Source: Betaproteobacteria bacterium RBG_16_58_11 (lineage in GTDB: Bacteria; Pseudomonadota; Gammaproteobacteria; Burkholderiales; Thiobacteraceae). Taken from it: a DNA stretch of 5,135 nucleotides. Of this stretch, positions 1-5,135 are shown in pieces. Location of the stretch: NCBI GenBank assembly GCA_001770235.1, contig MEQN01000050.1, positions 4,712 through 9,846 on the forward strand. Reading direction: 5' to 3'. The notes beneath the pieces are model-generated. The model searched no databases. It had not been told where the DNA came from and saw only the letters and a program-made list of their open reading frames with translations. The position numbers and the translations under genes are program-made. Position 1 is the stretch's first letter. The number at the start of each line of letters is the position of its first letter.

Positions 1-1581
1 TGCGGAAAGCCGCTCGGCATCCCCCGTCTCGCGCGCCGCCTGCTCGATGAGTTGGCCGCATGCTTCACGCTGGAAGGGCAGCAGGCTCTCCTTGCGTGCC
101 AGGGTGGCGATCACCTGCGCATACAATTGCGTGGTTTCATCCGAGCGTGGGATTTCTTCCTCAAAATCGGCTGCGACTTTGAACAGCTCACGAAAATCCG
201 GATCATATTCGTACAATAGGTAATACAGCAGGCGCTCGCCGAGTAGAATCACCTTCACATCCAGTGGGATCGGTTCCGGTTCGAGCGAGACCGTGCTCAC
301 CAATGACAGCATCTGCCCCAGCGAATCGATGCGCGTTTGATGCGCGCGCAAGGCCCGCTTGAGGCCATCCCAAGCAAACGGTTGGGTCAACAGCTTGTGC
401 GCATCCAGCACCAAATAGCCGCCCGTGGATTGATGCAGCGCACCGGGCTTGATCAAGGAAAAATCCGTCACCAGCGCGCCCAAATGCTCCATATGTTCGA
501 TGCGCCCGACCAAGTTCGGGTAACTGGGATGATCCGGCGCGATCACCGGAGCGCCTTGGGTGGCGCTGTGATCCACCAGCACGTTCACCCGATAGCGGCG
601 AAACGGAGTACCCAGCGGCGTGTCGAATATATTTTGGCTTTCGTGCGTCTTGCGGAAATCATCCGCGTTTTCGATCAGGTCCGCTTGCACCGCCGCCAGA
701 TAGGCGAGCGTTTCGGGAAGCGCTTGGTATTTCTCTTTGAGCTCGTTAATCAGATGCTCGACGGCAATCATGGAAAATTCCCGATTCAGCGCGCGAACCC
801 GATTGCGCTTCTCGCGGCGCCACTGCGGCGCTTGGCGAATCAGTTTCTCCAATTGCTCCTGTAATGTTTCGAGCACTTGCGTGATGCGCGTCTTTTCCTC
901 ATCCGGCAGCTTTTCAAATTCTTCCGGCGCGACTACTTCGCCTTTTTTGGCCGGCGCCAGGGTAAATCCGCTCGGGGTGCGCAGCAACACGATCTCTGAT
1001 TGCTGCGCCTCCTCAGCCAGCACGTTAAACGCCTGCTCTTCGCGCTCGCTGAATTCGTTTTCGATTTTCTCGAGCTGAGCATGATAGTCATCGCTTGCAA
1101 AAACAGCCGGGATGGCGGCAAGCAAATCATCGATCAAGTGCCGCATATCGTCTTTAAACTCAAGCGCTTTACCCGGTGGAAACTTGATCGCGTTCGGCTT
1201 ATGCGGTTGCTCAAAATTATGCACATAGGCCCAATCACTCGGGATCGGGCCGCGCGCCGCTTCCGCTTCCAACAAGTTCATCACCAGCGAACGTTTGCCC
1301 ATGCCGGCCGGCCCCATGACGAACAAGTTATAGCCTTCGCGCTGGATGGAGAGGCCAAAATCCACCGCATCCACCGCGCGCGCTTGGCCGAGCATGCCGG
1401 GCAGATCAGGCAATTCCTCGGTCGTGGCAAACGCCAAGCTGGATAGATCACAGGGAGTATATAAATCAGCTACCGGCAACGGCCCCAAACCGGTTTTATA
1501 GAGGCTGACTTGCTTCTGGCTTGGCTTCTGGCTTGGCCGGCGGCGGGGCGCGGCTTTCTTCTTCGTTAGGGTTGGGCTCAA
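1..1581 (-). CDS. Lon-related ATP-dependent protease (AAA_32 / COG1067, YcbZ-like), C-terminus beyond the window
   Basis: This is the N-terminal 527 residues of a AAA+ protease related to Lon; members of the family unfold and degrade proteins in the cytoplasm using ATP. Seen in the translation: a basic, low-complexity leader (residues 1-25); the family-typical segment LYTPCDLSSLAFATTEEL before the ATPase core; a Walker A-like motif GPAGMGKRS at residues 90-98; a long charged helical insertion (about 145-290), as in LonB-type proteins; NVLVDHS and LVGRIEHM; a Walker B-like YLVLDA at 389-394; and VKVILLGERLLYYLL from 442, leading into DPDFRELFKVAADF, a signature of this family. The frame is open throughout. 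The Lon peptidase domain with its Ser-Lys dyad should follow beyond base 1, so proteolytic competence cannot be judged. The start is TTG at 1581, because an in-frame TAA lies at 1600-1602 and the next ATG is too far inside the conserved region; the ribosome site is weak. It probably follows the small membrane-protein gene upstream in one transcript. Family assignment is from remembered motifs and is strong; the exact start is less certain. Confidence 0.93.
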   Translation of the reverse strand, partial: MSPTLTKKKAAPRRRPSQKPSQKQVSLYKTGLGPLPVADLYTPCDLSSLAFATTEELPDLPGMLGQARAVDAVDFGLSIQREGYNLFVMGPAGMGKRSLVMNLLEAEAARGPIPSDWAYVHNFEQPHKPNAIKFPPGKALEFKDDMRHLIDDLLAAIPAVFASDDYHAQLEKIENEFSEREEQAFNVLAEEAQQSEIVLLRTPSGFTLAPAKKGEVVAPEEFEKLPDEEKTRITQVLETLQEQLEKLIRQAPQWRREKRNRVRALNREFSMIAVEHLINELKEKYQALPETLAYLAAVQADLIENADDFRKTHESQNIFDTPLGTPFRRYRVNVLVDHSATQGAPVIAPDHPSYPNLVGRIEHMEHLGALVTDFSLIKPGALHQSTGGYLVLDAHKLLTQPFAWDGLKRALRAHQTRIDSLGQMLSLVSTVSLEPEPIPLDVKVILLGERLLYYLLYEYDPDFRELFKVAADFEEEIPRSDETTQLYAQVIATLARKESLLPFQREACGQLIEQAARETGDAERLSA

Positions 1582-1630
1582 GATTTCAGTGTCCGTAAAT
1601 TAGATGTCGGTGAATAGGCGTGCGCAGCGC

Positions 1631-1804
1631 TTAAGAAGTCTTTTTGGCCTTGTGCTCCAGCGCGATGCCGGCCAACTCCAGCACCACCCCCAGGGCCAGC
1701 AACAATGCGCCCTGCCAGACTTCCGGTGCGAGAAACATCAGCAATGCCCCGAGCACGATCAGGATGATTGCACTAGCGCGCCGGGTACGTGGATTCCTTA
1801 TCAT
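1631..1804 (-). CDS. Small two-helix membrane protein, 57 aa, function unknown
   Basis: The product begins MIRNPRTRRAS and has a basic N-terminus followed by two hydrophobic stretches, roughly residues 11-27 and 31-48. They are joined by a short turn with Pro-Glu and Trp (APEVWQG). The tail is charged and lysine-rich (EHKAKKTS). This fits a small inner-membrane hairpin with both ends in the cytoplasm by the positive-inside rule. The ATG at 1804 is chosen because AGGAGA lies seven bases upstream; the longer reading from 1849 would run through that ribosome site and the divergent intergenic region. The stop is 49 bases before the start of the Lon-related protease on the same strand, so cotranscription is plausible. 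I recall similar short unannotated membrane proteins in betaproteobacteria but can name no function. The well-formed hydrophobic pattern and ribosome site argue that it is real. Confidence 0.8.
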   Translation of the reverse strand: MIRNPRTRRASAIILIVLGALLMFLAPEVWQGALLLALGVVLELAGIALEHKAKKTS

Positions 1805-1896
1805 TTTGGTTTCTCCTGCTATTCTTGATTTGAAGTATAGGTGGGACAAAGATTGTTTGCGCCCTACCAGACTAATAAAATTTTTAGAGGGTCTAT
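1805..1896. promoter_or_regulatory. Divergent intergenic region with candidate promoters
   Basis: This AT-rich gap separates the leftward membrane-protein/protease pair from the rightward Hsp70-type start. For the plus strand, TTGTTT (1853-1858) and TAAAAT (1876-1881) are spaced by 17 bases, a fair sigma-70 match. The start site it predicts (about 1888) would fall inside the AGAGGG ribosome site at 1886-1891, which counts against it. For the minus strand, TATACT (1834-1839) is a good -10, but no convincing -35 lies 16-18 bases upstream. No clear sigma-32 heat-shock promoter was seen. That promoters lie here follows from the gene layout; their exact positions are tentative. Confidence 0.35.
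1812..1817 (-). promoter_or_regulatory. Shine-Dalgarno site of the 57-aa membrane protein
   Basis: On the minus strand the sequence reads AGGAGA, followed by seven bases and then ATG at 1804. It matches the 16S anti-Shine-Dalgarno well and decides the start in favour of 1804 over the upstream in-frame start at 1849. Confidence 0.75.
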
Positions 1897-2061
1897 ATGG
1901 CTATCATCGGCATCGATCTCGGCACTTCCAATTCTGCGGCGGACAGTTGCACCTCGATCGCCTCCTGCCCGGCGAAACCGAAACCCACCAGCGCCTGTCC
2001 GCCGTTTCTGCCGGATGCCCCCCAGCCAAGCCGCTGCGCCTCCAGCAGCGCGACCGAATAA
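1897..2061 (+). pseudogene. Truncated 5' end of an Hsp70/DnaK-family chaperone gene
   Basis: From the ATG at 1897 the translation begins MAIIGIDLGTSNSA, the phosphate-1 motif (GIDLGTSNS) that opens the ATPase domain of Hsp70/DnaK-type chaperones. AGAGGG (1886-1891) is a well-placed ribosome site, five bases upstream. After codon 14 or 15 (about 1938-1941) the resemblance stops. The reading continues as antisense of an oxidoreductase fragment and ends at TAA 2059-2061, giving a 54-residue chimeric peptide. An intact family member is several hundred residues long, so this is only the first few percent of a gene and cannot make a working chaperone. The coordinates cover the residual open frame; the true Hsp70 part is 1897 to about 1940. 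Possible causes are insertion, deletion or inversion at the boundary of the adjacent restriction-modification module, or an assembly join. Fourteen residues are little evidence, but the motif, start and ribosome site agree. Confidence 0.7.
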
Positions 2062-2204
2062 CCGCGCTCCGCCAGATCCAGCGCAGCCGACAAACCGGCG
2101 TAGCCGCCGCCCAACACGCACACATCAGCCGCGATGCGCCCCGCCAGCGGCGCAGAGACCAATGGCCGCGACACGCTCGCCTCGTAGTAGGAGTTGCGCG
2201 TCAG
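1938..2204 (-). pseudogene. N-terminal fragment of a FAD-dependent oxidoreductase (DAO/PuuB-like), truncated
   Basis: The minus-strand translation contains a dinucleotide-binding fold typical of the D-amino-acid oxidase (DAO) superfamily: VCVLGGGYAGLSAALDLAER with the GxGxxG loop, then VALLEA, whose Glu normally contacts the FAD ribose, then GASGRNGGQ, the conserved segment after the second strand. This pattern is typical of gamma-glutamylputrescine or related amine oxidoreductases, which oxidise amines with FAD. Only about 88 residues are recognisable; family members are usually over 400. At the 3' end the similarity ends around QLSAA (1935-1943), where the Hsp70-type start begins on the other strand. 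At the 5' end the expected beginning TRNSYYEAS is present, but the codon before it is CTG (2202-2204) with no ribosome site; a GTG at 2174 is the only conventional start and would remove that conserved beginning. Substrate-binding and most FAD-binding parts are missing, so the fragment should be non-functional. Confidence 0.8.
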
Positions 2205-2396
2205 TTCAAATTACTGCGGCCCCGCCATGATCGCTCCAGGTAAAGTTTTCATCTCTTGTCTACTTATAGGACGTGGGGGTGCGGCTACTTGAAAATAATA
2301 GGGGCGCGTATGTGCGGCTGGCTTTGGCATATATGGCTCGTTCCTCCTTCGTGTTAGCATCCCCCGATAACTAAAACATGCCGATAGAGAACACGA
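2205..2396. other. Gap upstream of hsdM; presumed to hold its promoter
   Basis: About 190 bases without a confident gene separate the oxidoreductase fragment from hsdM. Besides the doubtful minus-strand frame it holds weak sigma-70-like pieces (TTGAAA at 2289-2294; TTATAG at 2264-2269) but no pair with good spacing. No terminator-type hairpin, tRNA or repeat array was seen. The hsd promoter is expected here by position only. Confidence 0.4.
2211..2330 (-). CDS. Doubtful 39-aa ORF with a Shine-Dalgarno sequence
   Basis: An ATG at 2330 opens a 39-codon frame beginning MPKPAAHTRPYYF and ending MAGPQ, with TAA at 2211-2213. The minus strand carries AAGGAGGA (2342-2349) upstream, but the core GGAGG is 12 bases from the ATG, longer than usual. 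The product is rich in Pro and Ala, has no hydrophobic segment, and I do not recognise it. Its stop is six bases before the CTG where the oxidoreductase fragment would begin, so the two could once have been one operon. It lies in the only non-coding gap upstream of hsdM and could equally be a chance frame. Confidence 0.22.
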   Translation of the reverse strand: MPKPAAHTRPYYFQVAAPPRPISRQEMKTLPGAIMAGPQ

Positions 2397-4043
2397 ATGC
2401 ATTGGATCGCCCCCTCCGAACGAGACACCGCCACCGATACCCTTGAAAAGCGTCTGTGGAATGCCGCCGACCAGTTCCGTGCGAATTCAGGGCTGACTGC
2501 GGCGCAGTATTCCGCACCGGTGCTCGGCCTCATCTTCCTGCTGTTTGCTGAGACTCGATTCGCCAAGTGCCGCACCGCCTTACTCCCCTCTCCCCTCGCG
2601 GGAGAGGGGGCGGGGGAGAGGGGGAATCGCCGCGCCACCTCCCGCGCCGATGACCCCGCCGCCTACCATGCCGAAGGCGTGATCTTCCTGCCGCAAGCGG
2701 CGCGCTTCGATCATCTACTCAACCTGCCCGAAGGCGCGAACGTCGGGCAAGCTATCAACGACGCGATGGCGGAAATCGAAAAGCACAACCCGCAACTGGC
2801 GGGCGTGTTGCCGCGCACCTATCAAATCTTCACCAGTACCCTGCTCAAGGAGCTGCTGAAAAAAGTCTCCGAGATTCCCGTCAGCCTCGACTACGATGCC
2901 TTCGGTCGCATTTACGAATACTTCCTCGGCGAATTTGCCCGCACCGAAGGGCAAAAGGGCGGCGAGTTCTACACGCCCAGTTCCATCGTGCGCCTGCTGG
3001 TCGAGGTGATAGAGCCCTTCCACGGGCGCATCCTCGACCCCGCCTGCGGCTCCGGCGGCATGTTCGTGCAGAGCGCGCGCTTCGTCGCCGAACACCAGAA
3101 AAATGCCGCCGATGAACTCTTCATCCACGGTGTGGAAAAAACCGACGACACCGGACGCTTGGCGCGCATGAACCTCGCCATCCACGGACTCGAAGGCGAC
3201 ATCCGCCACGGCGGCCACATCAACAGCTACTACGACGACCCGCACGAAGCTATCGGCAAATTTGATTTCGTCCTCGCTAATCCGCCGTTCAACGTCAACG
3301 CCGTTGACAAGGATAGGCTAGCCTCAGACGTGGGCGCAGGCCGCCGCTTCCCCTTCGGCGTGCCGCGCACCGACAACGCCAACATGTTGTGGATACAACT
3401 GTTCTATTCCAGCCTCAACGCCACAGGCCGTGCCGGTTTCGTCATGGCCAACTCAGCCAGCGACGCGCGCAGCAGCGAACAGGAAATCCGCAAGCAATTG
3501 ATCGAAGCCCGCGCCGTGGACGTCATGGTCGCCGTCGGCCCCAACCTGTTCTACACCGTTACGCTGCCCTGCACTCTGTGGTTCCTCGACAAAGGCAAAC
3601 AAGGCACACCGCGCGCCGACACCATCCTCTTCATCGACGCCCGCCACCTCTACCGCCAGATCGACCGCGCCCACCGCGACTGGTCAGACGCGCAGATCGG
3701 CGTCATCGCCAATATCGTGCGCCTGTATCGTGGCGAAGCGCCGGATACCACCCTGGGTGGCGAAGAAGCCAAGGCCAAGCTGGTGGAAGTGTTTGGCGCT
3801 ACGCCCGGCTACGCCGACATCCCCGGCCTGTGCAAAGCCGCCACTCTTGCCGAAATCGAAGCCCAAGGCTGGAGTCTCAACCCCGGACGCTACGTTGGCG
3901 TCGCGCCCGGCGAAGCAGTCAGCGACGAAGATTTCAAGGAAAAACTGGAAACGCTCAACGAAGAACTGGAAGTGCTGAATGCCCAAGCGCGCGAACTGGA
4001 AGCGACCATCGCATTGAATGTGGCGGAGATTCTGGAGGGGTAA
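2397..4043 (+). CDS. hsdM: Type I restriction-modification methyltransferase subunit HsdM
   Basis: HsdM is the N6-adenine methyltransferase of type I restriction-modification systems. Two copies join one HsdS, use S-adenosylmethionine to methylate adenines in the target, and so mark host DNA as self. Seen in the 548-residue product: an N-terminal helical HsdM_N-type domain ([19 protein letters not shown] at 15-33, then [10 protein letters not shown]); GGEFYTP at 188-194; the SAM-binding motif DPACGSGG at 214-221; the catalytic adenine-methylase motif NPPF at 295-298; DNANMLWIQ at 326-334; and a charged, probably coiled-coil C-terminus (about 508-548) of the kind that contacts HsdS. All catalytic motifs are intact. 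The ATG at 2397 is the only upstream in-frame option, because TAG precedes it at 2385-2387; its ribosome site is poor (AGAGA). A second ATG at 2378 in another frame could mark an original start followed by a frameshift. Residues about 62-79 come from a REP-like palindrome inside the gene. hsdS follows after two bases. Identification is very secure. Confidence 0.97.
   Translation: MHWIAPSERDTATDTLEKRLWNAADQFRANSGLTAAQYSAPVLGLIFLLFAETRFAKCRTALLPSPLAGEGAGERGNRRATSRADDPAAYHAEGVIFLPQAARFDHLLNLPEGANVGQAINDAMAEIEKHNPQLAGVLPRTYQIFTSTLLKELLKKVSEIPVSLDYDAFGRIYEYFLGEFARTEGQKGGEFYTPSSIVRLLVEVIEPFHGRILDPACGSGGMFVQSARFVAEHQKNAADELFIHGVEKTDDTGRLARMNLAIHGLEGDIRHGGHINSYYDDPHEAIGKFDFVLANPPFNVNAVDKDRLASDVGAGRRFPFGVPRTDNANMLWIQLFYSSLNATGRAGFVMANSASDARSSEQEIRKQLIEARAVDVMVAVGPNLFYTVTLPCTLWFLDKGKQGTPRADTILFIDARHLYRQIDRAHRDWSDAQIGVIANIVRLYRGEAPDTTLGGEEAKAKLVEVFGATPGYADIPGLCKAATLAEIEAQGWSLNPGRYVGVAPGEAVSDEDFKEKLETLNEELEVLNAQARELEATIALNVAEILEG
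2585..2624. repeat. REP-like palindrome inside hsdM
   Basis: The arms CCCCTCTCCC (2585-2594) and GGGAGAGGGG (2600-2609) are perfect inverted complements of ten bases with a five-base loop. A G-rich tail containing GGGGGAGAGGGG (2612-2623) follows. The pattern resembles REP-type palindromes scattered between genes in many proteobacteria, which are often mobilised by RAYT transposases; no RAYT gene is in this window. Here the element lies in coding sequence and translates in frame as [14 protein letters not shown], a peptide typical of translated REP elements. The palindrome is directly visible; calling it a REP is from recognition of the motif. Confidence 0.75.
4034..4040 (+). promoter_or_regulatory. 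Shine-Dalgarno site of hsdS inside the end of hsdM
   Basis: GGAGGGG ends five bases before the hsdS ATG at 4046 and overlaps the last hsdM codons. The hsdM stop codon lies between it and the ATG. This arrangement suggests translational coupling, which would keep M and S subunits in proportion. Confidence 0.75.
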
Positions 4044-4045
4044 GG

Positions 4046-5135
4046 ATGACTAAACTCCGTACAGTTCGCATCAGTGACTTGGGACGTGTTGTGACTGGAA
4101 AGACACCGCCCAGCTCACAGCCAGAACTTTTCGGCGAGCAACACCCATTTCTCACACCGACGGACATTGACTGCGTAGCCCGTTACATTGAGCCAGGCCG
4201 ATTTCTTTCACCTGAAGGCCGCGACTACCAACACCGACTCATTCTGCCGGCGCGCTCCGTTTGTGTTGTTTGCATTGGTGCAACTATTGGCAAGGTTTGC
4301 ATGACAGACAGGCCATCTTTTACTAATCAGCAAATCAATTCTGTTGTCGTTAATGAGGACGAGCATGATCCGTTCTTTGTCTATCACCTGATGACAACGC
4401 TTCGTGATGAACTTAAATCAAATGCTGGTGGGGCGGCAACACCGATTATCAATAAGACGGCATTTTCTGAAATCGAGATTTCTGTTCCACCATTGCCCAC
4501 CCAACGGCACATAGCCGGCATCCTCTCCGCCTACGACGAGCTGATCGAAAACAACCAGCGGCGCATCCGCATTCTGGAAGACATGGCGCGCAGCCTCTAC
4601 CGCGAATGGTTCGTCCACTTCCGCTACCCCGGCCACGAATCCGTTCCGCTTGTTGATTCACCGCTTGGACAGATTCCGCAGGGGTGGGAGGTGAGGAAGC
4701 TTGGCGAGATTGCTGTCGTTAATCGCTCCCAGATAAATGCAAAGACTGCGCCCGACGAATTGCACTACATTGACATTGCATCCGTCAGCCCCGGCCAGAT
4801 TGATTCTGTCACGACCTACGCCTTTGCGGATGCTCCCGGTCGTGCGCGCCGTGTTGTGCAGCATGGCGATGTGCTTTGGTCATGCGTGCGTCCAAACCGC
4901 CGTTCCCATGCGCTGGTTATGCACCCGGAAACAAACACCATTGCCTCAACCGGGTTCGCTGTGCTGTCGGCCAAGACCGTGCCGTTCACGTTCCTTTACT
5001 TCGCTACGACCATAGACGATTTTGTTAGCTACCTGACCAACAACGCCAGCGGTGCGGCATATCCTGCTGTGACCGCCACGACTTTCGAGAAAGCGGAATT
5101 GCTCATTCCATCATCTGCGCTATTGGAATGCTTCG
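4046..5135 (+). CDS. hsdS: Type I restriction-modification specificity subunit HsdS, 3' end beyond the window
   Basis: HsdS chooses the DNA target: its two target-recognition domains (TRDs) each read half of a bipartite sequence, and conserved helices between them hold the HsdM subunits at a fixed distance. The frame is open for 363 residues up to the right edge. TRD1 is about residues 1-150, starting [20 protein letters not shown]. The central conserved region is about 151-197 ([20 protein letters not shown], then [18 protein letters not shown] and VHFRYPGHE), a hallmark of type I S subunits. TRD2 begins near 205 with [19 protein letters not shown] and runs to about 355. The last visible residues, PSSALLECF, look like the start of the second conserved region, so roughly 40-60 residues are missing. 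The ATG at 4046 follows the hsdM stop by two bases and has a strong ribosome site. The second half of TRD1 (4261-4500) is about 43% GC against about 60% in the central region, as expected for exchanged recognition modules. The recognised sequence cannot be deduced. hsdR is presumably nearby but not seen. Confidence 0.95.
   Translation, partial: MTKLRTVRISDLGRVVTGKTPPSSQPELFGEQHPFLTPTDIDCVARYIEPGRFLSPEGRDYQHRLILPARSVCVVCIGATIGKVCMTDRPSFTNQQINSVVVNEDEHDPFFVYHLMTTLRDELKSNAGGAATPIINKTAFSEIEISVPPLPTQRHIAGILSAYDELIENNQRRIRILEDMARSLYREWFVHFRYPGHESVPLVDSPLGQIPQGWEVRKLGEIAVVNRSQINAKTAPDELHYIDIASVSPGQIDSVTTYAFADAPGRARRVVQHGDVLWSCVRPNRRSHALVMHPETNTIASTGFAVLSAKTVPFTFLYFATTIDDFVSYLTNNASGAAYPAVTATTFEKAELLIPSSALLECF

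Noticed and set aside
337..864. A 175-codon open frame on the plus strand
   Set aside because: It is antisense to the Lon-related protease, whose minus-strand translation carries all the family motifs. The plus-strand product has no recognisable domain.
1644..2243. A 199-codon plus-strand frame across the membrane-protein gene and the oxidoreductase fragment
   Set aside because: It runs antisense to two recognisable sequences on the minus strand and its product is Arg/Gln/Ala-rich without any motif.
2245..2320. Sigma-70-like promoter for hsdM
   Set aside because: Individual hexamers such as TTGAAA and TTATAG are present, but no pair has acceptable spacing and match, so no specific promoter is called.
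2354..2638. A 94-codon minus-strand frame reading through the REP-like palindrome ([13 protein letters not shown])
   Set aside because: This is the usual spurious translation of REP-type repeats and lies antisense to the start of hsdM.
2715..3245. A 176-codon open frame on the minus strand within hsdM
   Set aside because: It is antisense to the conserved methyltransferase core, and its translation is low-complexity (Val/Ala/Asp-rich) as expected from a GC-rich shadow frame.
1..5135. CRISPR array, tRNA, rRNA or complete insertion sequence
   Set aside because: No regularly spaced direct repeats, no tRNA-like cloverleaf with CCA end, no rRNA sequence and no transposase or paired terminal inverted repeats were seen on either strand.

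Overview
This 5.1-kb window looks like a chromosomal segment of a Gram-negative bacterium, most likely a betaproteobacterium. That placement rests on the GC-rich coding sequence (about 57-60% in the stretches I counted by hand) and on the general flavour of the proteins. It is inference, not a database result.

Left part (1-1804, minus strand): the N-terminal two thirds of a Lon-related AAA+ protease (COG1067/YcbZ-like, AAA_32 family) runs off the left edge. Just upstream of it on the same strand lies a 57-residue, two-helix membrane protein with a clear ribosome binding site. The two are 49 bases apart and could share a transcript.

Middle (1805-2396): a scrambled segment. A short AT-rich divergent intergenic region leads into the start of an Hsp70/DnaK-type gene on the plus strand. 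That gene reads correctly for only about 14 codons before it runs into an N-terminal fragment of a FAD-dependent amine/amino-acid oxidoreductase lying on the opposite strand. The oxidoreductase fragment is itself cut after about 80-90 residues, and its usual ATG position reads CTG. Beyond it is about 190 bases holding only a doubtful 39-codon ORF. I read this as the scarred left boundary of an inserted module.

Right part (2397-5135, plus strand): the start of a type I restriction-modification operon. HsdM (N6-adenine methyltransferase, 548 aa) is complete, and HsdS (specificity subunit) is cut by the right edge after 363 residues. The spacing is two bases with a strong Shine-Dalgarno sequence. 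The restriction subunit HsdR is not in the window. Two HsdS target-recognition domains direct an M2S complex to a bipartite DNA target, HsdM methylates it, and an HsdR encoded elsewhere would be needed for cleavage.

The most unusual features are a REP-like palindrome sitting in frame inside hsdM, where it adds a Pro/Gly/Glu-rich peptide between two parts of the N-terminal domain, and the broken Hsp70/oxidoreductase junction to the left of the operon. I do not see a clearly new biological system. The R-M operon is of a recognised type.
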